Assembly (NCBI RefSeq): GCF_910594005.1
Contig: NC_057818.1
Span: 58,354,001 to 58,418,000, forward strand
Origin: Cervus elaphus
Lineage: Eukaryota > Chordata > Mammalia > Artiodactyla > Cervidae
Length of the DNA: 64,000 nucleotides
Direction: 5' to 3'
This document shows positions 24,029 through 34,314 of the stretch, one piece after another (the first letter of the stretch is position 1; the number at the start of each line of letters is the position of its first letter). Below the pieces are notes generated by a model. It was given only the letters and a program-made list of their open reading frames with translations, was not told where the DNA came from and made no database searches. A program made the position numbers and the translations under genes.

Positions 24029-24248
24029 GGGCTTCCCAGGTAATGCTAGTGGTAAAGAATTTGTCTGCAAATGCCAGAGACATAAGAGACACTGGTTCGA
24101 TCCCTGGGTCTGGAAGATCCCCTGGAGAAGGGCAGGGCAACCCATTCCAGTATTCTTGCTGGAGAATCCCACGGACAGAGAAGTCTGGCAGGCTACAGTC
24201 CATGGGGTCACAAGGAGTTGGACACGTCTGAAGTGACTTAGGATGTAC
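24029..24248 (+). mobile_element. Bov-tA SINE
   Basis: Starts GGGCTTCCCAGG. It is flanked by imperfect direct repeats AGGATGACATCTCAT (about 24013) and AGAATGACATCTCAT (about 24251). Confidence 0.9.
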
Positions 24249-24632
24249 GTAGAATGACATCTCATAGTAACTCCTCTTTTTCTACTGGCCATGACCCTCA
24301 AATAACTTGAGATCATATTTTCCATAAATGGTACAGTGCATCATTTCCTCGTTTTTAACTACTGGGACATTATGATGGTTACAATATGGATTGCATAGGA
24401 GTATTGACGAGAGTTACTTACACTGACCATAATATTGCTGCCTTAGCATCATTTGTGTAGACGGGTGGCCTGCACGTGCCTTGCTTTGACACCAGTTATT
24501 CACATAAGCACACGTGCTAGATAACAGCCTGCAAATCCATAAGCAAATGTAAATTCCTCATAGGTCTTCCCTAGCAGCCTTTATAACCAGCCGTCCTCCT
24601 AAATCCCAGGTCCTTCTATTTTGATTTATTCA

Positions 24633-24902
24633 TTCATTTATTTCCTGCTACGCTGGGTCTCTGCTGCTCTGCGGGCTTTTCTCTCGGTGTGGTGCACGGG
24701 CTTCTCACTGCGGGGGCTTCTCTCGTTGTGCAGCGCGGGCTCCAGGGCGCACACTTCAGCAGTTGCAGCTCCAGGGCTCCAGAGCGCAGGCTCAGTACTT
24801 GTGGGCACGGGCTTAGCTGCTCCACGGCCCATGGGATCTTAATGGCCGGGGCATGGAACCCGTGTCCCCTGCGTTGGCAGGAGGATTCTTAGCCACAAGG
24901 AA
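24633..24902 (-). mobile_element. CHR-type SINE, antisense
   Basis: Reverse complement of the long tRNA-derived CHR SINE: GCTGCTCTGCGGGCTTTTCTCT, TCTCGTTGTGCAGCGCGGGCTC and CCCATGGGATCTTAATGG. It cuts the minus-strand ZNF-D intron homology at about 24905. Confidence 0.8.
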
Positions 24903-24904
24903 AG

Positions 24905-25171
24905 TCATTAATTCTCGGTGAAGATGCTTCAAGTTCTCCAGGCAGCCTTGATGCAGCGAGGCACCTGAGAAAAGGCTCTGGGACATGAGGGAGAAACATT
25001 CTAAAGCTCTGATCTTGACCATCATCAGAATAAAAAGGGAAAAATTTAGCTGTTGAAAACCACCTCAATAGGCAACATCGGAAATAGAGAATGAAAGGTT
25101 TATAAACTGTTAATGCAGGGCATTTCAGGAGGAAAAGCAGACGTAGCCTCTGAGCCAGGACAGACGTTTAC
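24905..25171 (-). pseudogene. ZNF-D intron 1 fragment
   Basis: On minus, the sequence after the GTAAAC donor (TGTCTGCTTTTCCTCCTGAAATGCCCTG at about 25130) aligns with intron 1 of ZNF-B (19790-20010) and ZNF-C (44430-44660). The match stops at a SINE. No KRAB or finger exon follows on minus, because the sequence beyond is the ZNF-B flank in the opposite orientation. Confidence 0.75.
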
Positions 25172-25186
25172 CCGAGAAGCGGCCAT
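25172..25186 (-). CDS. ZNF-D orphan first coding exon (MAASR)
   Basis: On minus, GAGGAA precedes ATGGCCGCTTCTCGG and a GTAAAC splice donor (25171-25166). It is the counterpart of the ZNF-C exon MAASQ, with start and donor GT kept, whereas both are lost in ZNF-B. About 250 bp upstream on minus aligns with the ZNF-B 5' region. With no downstream partner exons in the window it cannot make a zinc-finger protein alone. It may be a relic or may give a non-coding antisense transcript. Confidence 0.6.
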
Positions 25187-25199
25187 TTCCTCCTCTTTT

Positions 25200-26030
25200 C
25201 CTCCTGCCCTGGGTCGTTTTCTCCTCAGGTCCTGGGGAAGAATCACTCAGCGTCCTGAGATTACACCTTCCAAGGCGTCAGCAGGGCGCCTTCGCCTGCT
25301 CCCCACACGCCCACAGGCAGGAGGAGCTTGAAAAGCCGAGAAGGCCCACCTCTCCTGGCCTTGTCTCAGGAGAGATTGAGGACGATCAGCTCCTCCCGGA
25401 GACGCGCCGTCAAGCCCTCCTTTGTGTCCACACGTGTTCGCTCCCTGGATTCCGCCAGCACGGGACCGGTGAGCGGCACCGGCGTCCGCCTCCCGACCCC
25501 GGCCCAGCAGACCCCGCCGCCCCTCCGGGCCTGAAGCTGGCGCTGAGCCCCCGCAGACGCGCCGAAGCCCCGCGTTCAGCCCGGGCCTCGCCTGGAGCCG
25601 GAAGACGAGCGGCGCGGCTGCTCCCCCGGGAGCAGGGGCCGGAGTTTGCGAGGAGGGGCCTCCTGGGCCCCCAGATGAGAACCGCTTCCCTGAAGATGTT
25701 CTCTGCAGCCTTAAAGTGGATACAAAGCCTCCCCAGTCTAAGAAGTTGTGAGTTGGCCGGTTTGAGGGGAAGCCGTGAGCCGGCACGTTGAACGAGCCCC
25801 TGTGGGTGCTGACGCGGCTCCTGTAACACCGTCTTCCGTGGCTCTGAGCCGGAGCCATCGCACACAGCACCCCTGGGAGCCCTGAGCCGGTGAGGGCGCG
25901 GGGCTGGAACCTCTGAGAACGCCGGCTCGGCCCGCCTGATGCCCGGGAGGGGCTCCTCCTGGGGGCGGCCCTCCGTGGCCTCGAGCTGCGCTTGGGGAAG
26001 GGGAGGCGGAGGCGAGTGGAGGACAAAGTC
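25200..26030 (-). promoter_or_regulatory. CpG-rich island at the ZNF-D 5' end
   Basis: CpG dinucleotides are dense, especially 25390-25680 and 25830-26010 (GACGCGCCGTCAAG, GGCACCGGCGTCCGCC, CGACCCCGGCCC), unlike the CpG-poor neighbourhood. It directly precedes the minus-strand MAASR exon, which fits a CpG-island promoter. A long minus-strand frame through it is a composition effect. Confidence 0.65.
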
Positions 26031-26137
26031 ACATGATGCCCTTGGCGGGGTGAGGCTTGCTCTCCCAGATCTTCCAAAGTTACCCCGAGTCCCGGGTCCT
26101 GTCTCCCCCTCCCCTCCTCGGGGCCACGTGCTTCCGT

Positions 26138-26350
26138 GCTCAGGAGCTCAGCCGTGTCCCGCTCTTCTGCGAGCCCGTGGGCGAGAGCCCTCCAGGCTCC
26201 TCTGCCCTTGGGGTTTCCCAGCAGGAATACTGGCGTGGGTTGTCATTCCCTTCAGGGGATCTTCCTGACCCAGGGATCGATCCCGCGTCTCCTGGGTCTC
26301 CTGCATGGCAGGCGGATTCTTTACCACAGAGCCACCTGGGAAGACCCCTG
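26138..26350 (-). mobile_element. Bov-tA SINE, antisense
   Basis: Contains TTCCCAGCAGGAATACTGGCG, GATCTTCCTGACCCAGGGATCG and CCACCTGGGAAGACCCC, the complement of the SINE start. Confidence 0.88.
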
Positions 26351-26682
26351 GGGCCACAGGCATTCCCAAAATGATTTGCATTGTGACCACCTATCCATAG
26401 GTGAGGGGGCCTCCATCTTCAGAGACCCGGGGACGCCAAGGTATTTACATCACAGCTTTCTCTGAAAATGAACCAAAGGCAGTCATGGAGGATGGATTAA
26501 AATGGGAAGGGACCAAAGCCTTTGGACATGATGCCGTAAATGTGTATTTGATAATACACAAAGGAAGTAGTGATCAGTGTTAAGTGATAAGGCACATTGT
26601 AAGTGAATTTGAGGATGAGAGTTTTTTTGGTGTTGCTGCCCTATTGTATGTGTGTTTCTATATTTTAAGAATTGTTTGGGGG
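26351..26682. other. Unassigned intergenic stretch
   Basis: No gene or repeat recognised. No splice-flanked open exon seen. Confidence 0.4.
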
Positions 26683-26848
26683 ATTTCCCTGGTGGGCGAA
26701 CGGTTAAGAATCTGCCTTGCAAAGCAGAGGACGTGGGTTTCATCCCTGGTCAGGGAACTAGGATCCCACATGCCACAGGGCAACTAAGCCCATGCTCCCA
26801 CAACTAGGACCTGACTCAATCAAATAAATAAATATTTAAAAAAATAAA
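26683..26848 (+). mobile_element. CHR-type SINE
   Basis: GGATTTCCCTGGTGGGCGAACGG start, TCATCCCTGGTCAGGGAACTAGGATCCC body and (AAAT)n tail. Confidence 0.85.
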
Positions 26849-27019
26849 AGAATTATGTGGCTATAGTTTGTTCTGTCCCTACTCTTTACCTGATATTTTA
26901 TCACATCTATAAAGTGCATTAATTGAGGTAAAAATAAAACAGGGGAAACATATCCATTCTTTAAATATTATTTGAGAGCATTAAATCTTTTTAAAAAGAT
27001 CCTATCAAGTGTGCATGCC

Positions 27020-27310
27020 CCAATAACAGTGTATTTTTTAAAGTTTAAAGATTTTTTTTAGAGAAGGTTTAGTTTCACGGCAAAATTCAGAGAAAGGTAC
27101 AGAAATTTTCATATGCTTCTTATTCCCATATACATATTACCTCCTTCTTTATTATCCTCCTCCACCATAGGGGTACTTCTGTTACTACTGATGAATCTAT
27201 AGTGACATCATAAGTATTTAGGGTCCATAGTTTACTTTATAGTTCACTTTCAGGGTTGTACAGTTTGTGACACTCGAGAAACATATAGTGACATGTATCC
27301 ATTATTTATA
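27020..27310 (-). mobile_element. Old L1 (L1M-like) 3' end, antisense
   Basis: Contains GGTTTAGTTTCACGGCAAAATTCAG and TTCTGTTACTACTGATGAA, the complement of an older mammalian L1 3'UTR. A related plus-strand piece is at 42840-43175. Confidence 0.6.
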
Positions 27311-27359
27311 AGCTTTGAATTTATTAATAATCAAACTTGATAAGTTTTCCATTTATTTT

Positions 27360-28335
27360 TGTTTACTTTTTTTTTTTAAAGGAAACTCCATACTGTTCTC
27401 CACTTTGACTGTACCAGTGTACATTCTTTCTAACAGTGATGTTCCCACCAAGGAGGGTTCTCTTTTCTCCAGACCCTCTTTAGCACTATTATTTGTAGAC
27501 TTTTTTGATGATGGGCATTCTGTTGTAAGGTGATATCTCACTGCAGTTTCGATTTGCATTTCTCTAATAATTAGTGATCATCTAGTGAAAAGGGGGTGAG
27601 AGTCTCCAAGAGTTAAAACTAACTTTATCTACAACAAAGATGTACATTTGGCTTTCAGATAATTCTCCCCACCCTTGGAACCAGCATGGGAGTACTAGCT
27701 CAAAAAGGAGTAATTGAAGTAGTTCTGGTTTTTTTAGGGTTTGTTTTTTTCTTTTTTCTCAGCTTGCTTCTGGGTTTAATTACCTTTGGTTACCTTTCAG
27801 ACAATGGAGAAGGAAATGGCAACCCACTCCAGTATTCTTGCCTGGAGAATCCCGTGGACAGGGGAGTCTGGTGGGCTGCAGTCCATGGGGTCACACAGAG
27901 TCAGACATGACTGAAGTGACTTAGCATGCATGCATGCAATAATTAGTGATGTTGAGCATCTTTTCATGTGCCTCTTGGCCATCTGTATGTCTTCTTTGGA
28001 GAAATGTCTGTTTAGGTCTTCTGCCCATTTTTTGATTGTATTGTTTGTTTTTTGGATATTCAGTTACATGAACTATTTGTAAATTTTGGAGACTAATTCC
28101 TTGTCAGTCACAAATATTTTCTCCCATTCTGTGGGCTTTTTATTTGTGGTTTCCTTTGCTGTGCAAAAACTTTTGAGTTAAGTTTGGTCTAACTTGTTTG
28201 TTTTTGCTTCTACTTCCATTACTGTAGTAGATGGATTGAAAAAGATGTTGCTGAGATTTATGTCAAATAATGTTCTGCCTATGTTTTCCTCTAAGAATTT
28301 TATAGTATCCAGACTTAATAATATGGAAACCAAAG
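27360..28335 (-). mobile_element. L1 ORF2 3' region, antisense, split by a SINE
   Basis: Matches the 2900-3420 part of the young L1: TCTCCAGACCCTCTTTAGCA, AGTGATGTTGAGCATCTTTTCATGTG and AATTTTATAGTATCCAGA. The Bov-tA at 27803-27930 interrupts it, and some L1 sequence (ATTTCTCTAATAATTAGTGAT) occurs on both sides. Confidence 0.85.
27803..27930 (+). mobile_element. Bov-tA SINE, 5'-truncated
   Basis: Begins at GAGAAGGAAATGGCAACCCAC and ends GTCAGACATGACTGAAGTGA, so only the 3' half is present. Confidence 0.88.
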
Positions 28336-28574
28336 ACCCGTCTCAGTGTACCTGTCAATACTTCCAAGTTTAATGGCACACGGAGCTCAAGGGACTGAAT
28401 ATTTCTTGAGACACCTGGCACCCATTTTATTGACTGTTCTTTTAGAATTCAAATTCTTTGAATTAAAAAATTAACTGTTAAAAAAATAAAAGTTTTCCAC
28501 AAATCGTTTTCACTGTCCAGAAAATCCTCTAGACACAGAATATTCATAGCCCCACCTCTGCTAATCCTTGGATA

Positions 28575-28970
28575 ACACTGAAATTTTTTAAATTAAGTTT
28601 TACTAGAGCATAGTTGCTTTATAAAGTTGTGTTAGTTTCTACTGCACAGAAAAATAAATCAGTCATACACATACATATACCCGCTCCGTTTTGGGCTTCG
28701 TTCTGACTCAGGTCAGCACAGAGCATTGAGTACTCCGTGCTATAGAGCACGTTCTCATCAGTTATCCATTTTATACATAGCATCAAGGGTGTATACGTGT
28801 CAATCCCCATCTCCCAATTCATCCCGCTCACCCCCTTTCCCTCCTGGGTGTCCATACATTTCTTCTCTATGTCTTTGTGTCTGCTTCTACTTTGAAAATA
28901 GGATCATCTACACCTTTTTTCTAGACTCCACATACATGTGTTGATATACGATATTTTTCCTTTTTTTTTT
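28575..28970 (-). mobile_element. L1 3'UTR, antisense
   Basis: AAGTTGTGTTAGTTTCTACTGC, CATTTTATACATAGCATCAAGGG and CCTTTTTTCTAGACTCCACATAC are complements of L1 3'UTR landmarks. The 240 bases before it (28336-28574) are unassigned. Confidence 0.8.
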
Positions 28971-29039
28971 TTTTACTTACTTTAAACTCAACATTCAAAA
29001 AACTAAGATCATGACACATACTCCCATCACTTCACAGCA

Positions 29040-29407
29040 AATTGATGGGGAGAAAGCGGAAACGGTGATGACAGACTAGCGCGGAGAGAAGGAGAGTGAA
29101 CTGGGCAATCCGGCAGAGAAAGCTTTATTGCAGGAAGAGAGAAGGGGCTGCCTTTCGAGAGAAGCCAGTGTTCTCCCTTTACATCCATCCCTTCTTATAC
29201 CTTGTCGATGGGAAATTGCGTCCCGAAGGGAGGGGGCCTTAGGGTATCTTTAGCCAGCAGCTGGTGGGGTCTTGTTACTAGGGAGTCAAAGGGGTCTCAT
29301 GGTCCGGGGATCACGTAGTCTTGAGAAACTGGCAAGTCTTAATAAACTGGTAAAACAGGACATCAGCAGGAAAAAACAAGATCTCACCTTAAGAAAAGAA
29401 CAGGATG
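29040..29407. mobile_element. LTR-like host sequence split by the SRD5A1 retrocopy
   Basis: The region GCAGAGAAAGCTTTATTGCAG through CAGGATG resembles an LTR. It continues after the retrocopy at 32389-32500 (CCCATGAGAGCAATTTGGTCACTG). The assignment as LTR is tentative. What is firm is that 29391-29407 is the left target-site duplication. Confidence 0.4.
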
Positions 29408-32371
29408 GGGGTGGCGCGTGGCTCCGGGGCCGCCCGCACGGGCCCCCCCAGGGCTCTGACAGCGGGCGCCGGCCTCAGGCAACCGCGCCTCCCGCCCCCC
29501 ACAGCACCCCGCCCGCAGCCGCCGCCGCCCTATATGTGGCCCGACGCAGCCGCCGGGCCATGGAGCACGCCTGCCGTCCCCCACCATGGAGCTGGCCGAG
29601 CGGTTCCTGCTGGACGCGCTCGCCTGCCTGGAATGCGCCCTCGGCGTCGTGTGCTGCTGAAGCTGCGGGGCTCGCCCTACGGGCGCTACGCGTCGCCCGG
29701 CTCCGCCTTCGGGCTGCCGGCGCGGGCCGCCTGGGCGGTGCAGGAGCTGCCCTCGCTGGCCCTGCCGCTCCTCGCGTGCGCGGGCGCGGGCGCGCCGGCC
29801 GAGCGCCTCAACCGCTGGCCCAGCTGCATCCTCCTGGCCATGTTCCTGGTCCACTATGCGCAACGGAGGGAAGCCCACGCCGCTGTATGCCTTCCTGTTG
29901 GCGTTCATCTTCTGCACCTACAACGGCTACCTGCAGAGCAGGTATCTGAGTCAGTACGCAGTGTACGCGGACGACTGGCTCAGAGACCCCCGGTTTCTAA
30001 CAGGTTCCGCCTTGTGGTTGACAGGCATGCTAATTAACATCCATTCAGATCATGCCCTAAAGAACCTCAGGAAACCAGGGGAGACTGGCTATAAAAGACC
30101 GAGAGGGGGCTTGTTTGAATACATATCTGCGGCCAACTACTTTAGAGAAGTCGTGGAGTGGTGTGGCTACGCCCTCGCCAGCTGGTCCATTCAGGGCTGG
30201 GCTTTCGCTGTGTTCACCTTCTGTGTCCTGTTCATCAGGGCTCAGCAACATCACAAGTGGTACCATGAGAAATTTGAAGATTATCCAAAATTCAGAAAAA
30301 TCATGATTGCGTTTTTGGTTTAAGTTTGTCGTCAGTGGAATTATCTTTGACTTGAAGCTTTTTGATGAAGTTTCTTTTGGGACCGTGTCAATGAACTGAT
30401 TGATGTCTTTGAAATTTTTCTGGTACTTCATCTTTTTTAACATTTGCTCTAGGATTTTTTTCCCTTAGCAAATGTGTACGCTGCCTAATAACAGTCTAAT
30501 CAAACTGAAATCACAAGTTGAAGTATGATGCTGCCCACTAACCAGATCAGGAATCTGAAGGCCTCTGATTTGGGGTCTGCTTCCATGGAGTGGGGCTTGG
30601 TGGCTCAAATGGGAAAGAATCCGCCTGCAATGTGGGAGACCTGGGTTCGGTGCCTGGGTTGGGAACATCCCCTGGCCAAGGGCATGGCAGCCCACTCCAG
30701 TACTCTTGCCTGGAGAATCCCATGGACAGAGGAGCCTGGCGGGCTATGGTCCATGGGGTCACAGAGAGTGGGACACGACTGAGCGACTAACACTTTTTTC
30801 ACTTTCACTTTCCATGAACTGAAACATTTCTGTATCCCTTACACAACCTCGACTGCATGAGTTTAAGGTCAAAGGTGACATCCCCCTCCCCCCTCAAGCC
30901 AGAGGCATCTTCTGTCTTCATGTCCCTCCTCCCGCCAGGTCAGACAGTTCTGGGTACCCACGGTGTACCCACAACCTCTCACAACTAGGTTCTGGGTGGC
31001 CAGAGGAGTTGGGCCTGGAGAAAGGCCCAGTGGAGGCTGATACCAAAGGCTTCTGGCACCCGCTCCGGCCTGGTCCACCAGGTGACCTCACTGGAGGCAG
31101 TGCGCCAGGGGCATTCTTCAGGAGCAGGGTGCTGTATCCCCCACAGGAGGACTTCCTGGTGGCCCTCGGCTGGGGGCATGAAGGTGCCCAGGGCAGCCCT
31201 CCCATCGGGTCCCTCACCAGGAGCTGCTGGCCTGGGATGGCTTTCCTTCCTCCTTTGAGGTAGAATTGGAATTTTTTCAGGCACTTTTTTTTTTCTTTTA
31301 AAGTACTTCTCAAGATTGCACACCTGCAACTTGAAGCAGAATTTCTTTTTTTTTTGATGCTCCTAACTCTACGGAGATCAATAATAATAACATTTGCTAG
31401 GTGTTGCCGGGTGTGTCAAAGTAGCCTCCCTCTTTTGGAAGGCTGCTGAGTCTCTGCTGTGAAGATGTAGTGAACACCCAGAGAAGATCCCCTCCTCTTC
31501 TCTGTTGCTGCTGCATTTACAGAGCTGGGAACTGGAACGGATGCGTGGAGAGAGTTCATGTTCGCTTACAGTCGCTGACCATGCTGAGTGACGGGACTCC
31601 AGGACTCACCACGTTGTGTCTTAGGCATTCTTCAGCTGCGCCTCCAGGCAGGGAGCACGCCCTCTGGCCCCTGCCCTCCGGACCCCTGGGTACCCCATTG
31701 GATCAGCCCCCCTCTCCCCTTCTGGTTCACCTTCCCAACCAGGGGCTCCCTCCCCATGAGTTTTCATGTAGAAACTGTATTCTCGGTGTTAGCTGTTTGC
31801 TGCAGTCTCTTAGGGTTTTCAAAAAGCTTTTCCTGATGTGGTTGTCCTTCATTTTAACTAAAACTGGAAAGCTTTTGCAGGGAACTTTAATGATCAAATA
31901 AACTCTGTGCTTCATTTTACCTAAAAAACTGGAAGGCTCTTGCAGGGAAACTTTATGATCAAATAAACTTTGGACCTTTTTCTGACTGAATAACTACTTG
32001 AAACCATAAAACTGTAAATATTTAGAATGTCTTCTGGAAAACTCAGAAATCTGAGCAAGCCTTAACTGATTTGGGCCCTGGGTTCTGGAAGGCATACCTG
32101 GCCAGAAAGAGGCTTGTCAGAGAGGCCCACTGGGAGTTCTGCATCTGTCGGTGCTGCTTTTTTGAGTGACCAGATTTGGGGTTCAGTGGTGGTTTGACGC
32201 ACAGTTCCTGCTTCACTGGCACGCACCGGCTCTGTGATTGACACAGGAAGAGATCTCGGTCTGCCTGTCTGCCTGTCTTCCATTTACTAGACTCTGTAAT
32301 GTAGCAAGCTATGACAGTTCGTTATTGTGTTCATTACAAAAATAAAGGAGATTAATAAAATTAAAAAAAAA
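29408..32371 (+). pseudogene. SRD5A1: Processed pseudogene of steroid 5-alpha-reductase 1
   Basis: Intronless copy of the SRD5A1 mRNA, the NADPH-dependent enzyme that reduces testosterone to dihydrotestosterone in the ER membrane. The ATG is at 29586 in a good context (CCCACCATGG) and the stop at 30321-30323. Recognisable blocks are ARAAWAVQELPSLALPLL, CNGYLQSRY-like TYNGYLQSRYLSQ, WLTGMLINIHSDH, KRPRGGLFEY, EWCGYALASWS and the C-terminal PKFRKI. Lesions: a small deletion near 29650 (a stop appears in CTGCTGA) and a deletion near 29857 joining exon-1-like VHYA to GGKPTP, both shifting frame. The 3'UTR runs to an A tail at about 32362-32371. A 17-bp direct repeat, AAGAAAAGAACAGGATG, flanks it (29391-29407 and 32372-32388). 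Non-functional as an enzyme. Confidence 0.96.
30597..30800 (+). mobile_element. Bov-tA SINE in the SRD5A1 retrocopy 3'UTR
   Basis: GCTTGGTGGCTCAAATGGG start, CACTCCAGTACTCTTGCCTGG body and GACACGACTGAGCGACTAA end. It inserted either in the parent mRNA's gene or after retroposition. Confidence 0.9.
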
Positions 32372-32500
32372 AAGAAAAGAACAGGATGCCCATGAGAGCA
32401 ATTTGGTCACTGTGACTTCATCCCATTTGTCAGGTCACCAAAATGGACCATTGTTAAACTATACACTATGAGCCCCTTTTGAACCCTAGCAAGAGACAGA

Positions 32501-33181
32501 CTTTACTTTCTTGGGCTCAAAAACCACTGTGGATGGTGACTGCAGCCACAAAATTAAAAGACATTTGCTCCATGGAAGAAAAGCTATGACCAACCTAGAC
32601 AGCATATTAAAAAGCAGAGACATTACTTTGCCAACAAACGTCCATCTAGTCAAGGCTCTGGTTTTCCCAGTAGTCATGTATGGATATGAGAGTTGGACCA
32701 TAAAGAAGGCTGAGTGTTGAAGAACTGGTGCTTTCAAACTGTGGTGCTAGAGAGGACTCTTTTTTTTTTTCCTTTTTTTTTTTTCATTTATTAGTTGGAG
32801 GCTAATTACTCCACAACATTGCAGTGGGTTTTTAGAGAGGACTCTTAACAGTCCCTTGGACAGCAAGGAGATCAAACCAGTCAATCCTAGAGGAAATCAA
32901 CCCTGAATATTCACTGGAAGGACTGATGCTGAAGCTGAAGCTCCAATACTTTGGCCACCTGATATAAAGAGCTGACTCATTGGAAAAGACCCTGATGCTG
33001 GGAAAGATTGAGGGCAGGAGGAGAAGGCGGTGGCAGAGGATGACATGGTTAGATATCATCACCGATTCAATGGACATGAATTTGGGCAAACTCCTGGGGA
33101 TAGTAAAGGACAGGGGAGCCTGGTGTGCTGCAGTCCATGGGGTTGCAAAGAGTTGGACACAACTTAGTGACTGAACAACAT
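32501..33181 (+). mobile_element. BovB LINE 3' tail, split by a tiny L1
   Basis: ACTTTCTTGGGCTCAAAAACC start, GTCATGTATGGATATGAGAG middle, CATGGGGTTGCAAAGAGTTGGACACAAC end and tail GACTGAACAACA. Interrupted at 32762-32832. Confidence 0.92.
32762..32832 (-). mobile_element. 71-bp L1 3' end insertion
   Basis: Poly(T) followed by ATTAGTTGGAGGCTAATTACTCC...GCAGTGGG, the extreme 3' end of the bovine-type L1 (compare 2206-2245). Flanked by an exact 14-bp duplication, TAGAGAGGACTCTT, at 32748-32761 and 32833-32846. Confidence 0.95.
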
Positions 33182-33193
33182 AAGATTAGGTGA

Positions 33194-34107
33194 TTATTTC
33201 ATCTTTATCCAAGAAAAGGAGAGCCTGGATACTCTGCAACCATGACTCATGAGAATGTAGGGGCTTACAGTTGGGAAGTATGCAGTAATGGGTGCAGCAG
33301 AAGTCACCAGCCACCAGCTGGGATTGTTAAAAAGAGCCAAACAAATGTGAAACATGGAGGAGACACTGTACAAAGACACAAACATGCTCACCAGGACCAG
33401 GATGCTCTAGGTAGCTCTAGATTCGGGGGAGGATCTTGAAGAGATGCTAGCCCTATGAATATATTGCACCCTTTGCTTGTACCTGTACAAGATGAAAACC
33501 ATGGAGCCTCTGAACCAGATTGTGAGCATCAGACATGAAACAGCAGGAAGTAAAAACCATCCTACACTCAGTAAAACTTTGATTCTATTATGAATCACAT
33601 GATAACACAATCCCAAATCTTTCTTCTTTGTGATGTTTCTGTTACTCCAATGATCTTTCACATACCTAGTAAATAGAATATTTATCAGCATGTGCACAAC
33701 CCAGCAGAGGAAAATAGCAGATCCAGTGTACTTGGGAGCTTTCATTTTAAGCTGTCCCCACCTGGAGTTCCTGGGACTGATGGTGATGGCCTGGCAGACA
33801 TTCAAGAGGCAGGTGCTACCAACGGACACTCCCCTGGCCTCTCTGTGGATGTAGTAAGCAATTTTGCATTCAGTATCATTGAGAAAATATTTCCACCCAA
33901 ACACTTTCATTGTCCTTAGGGTTCCTGTAGAGAGCATGACCAAGGAGTGGGCTATAAGCAGATACTCAACGATCAGATCTATGGATCTTAGCCTGCACCA
34001 GCAAAGTGAAGGAAGAGATAATGGTAAAGAAGACAGAAATTTCCCAGGATTCCAAATACATTCTGGGATAAGAAGATCAATTCTATTGCAAAATCTCTGG
34101 TGGCCAT
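33194..34107 (-). pseudogene. Vomeronasal type-1 receptor (V1R) pseudogene
   Basis: V1Rs are seven-transmembrane pheromone receptors of the vomeronasal organ, encoded by one exon of about 300 codons, which fits the 914 bases here. ATG is at 34107 (MATRDFAIELIFLSQ). Hallmarks follow in order: TGTLRTMKVFG, the segment CKIAYYIHREARGVSVGSTC, the signature ITISPRNSRW, KAPKY, and near the end NPSWWL and FPTVSPYILMS. The stop is at 33194. One frameshift lies near 33985, after HFAGAG, and one nonsense TAG at 33407-33409 replaces the usual glutamine before SILVLVS. Otherwise the frame is open. No neighbouring V1R is seen. Confidence 0.93.
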
Positions 34108-34314
34108 TCTTCCAGTTCTCTGTGAAGGATATTTGCCTTCTGAGCTAAAGTTTCCTGCATAGAAAAATGAGGCATGGGCCACATGTGTTACACCAGGTGA
34201 AATTTAATGTTGCCCACTTATTATTCATTTCCACAGAGATATATTACCTTCTTGTTTTTATTTTACTAAGAGATTTCCGAGATTTTAATATACAAATTTT
34301 AAAGAGCTGTTATA

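Larger units (their letters stand above)
22516..24560 (+). other. ZNF-B 3' flank
   Basis: Degenerate finger remnants (to about 22760), a possible polyadenylation signal at about 22937, then AT-rich 3' flank aligning with ZNF-A (17940-18600) and with the end of the window after ZNF-C. The last part (24430-24540) resembles the start of the next cluster unit (18610-18710). Two SINEs interrupt it. Confidence 0.7.

Noticed and set aside
25247..26077. Minus-strand 276-residue frame
   Set aside because: It runs through the CpG island and the ZNF-D 5' exon. Arg/Gly/Pro-rich composition is expected from GC-rich DNA and there is no domain.
29272..30037. Overlapping long plus-strand frames at the SRD5A1 retrocopy start
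   Set aside because: They are other frames of the GC-rich first coding part. The true frame is the SRD5A1 one starting at 29586.
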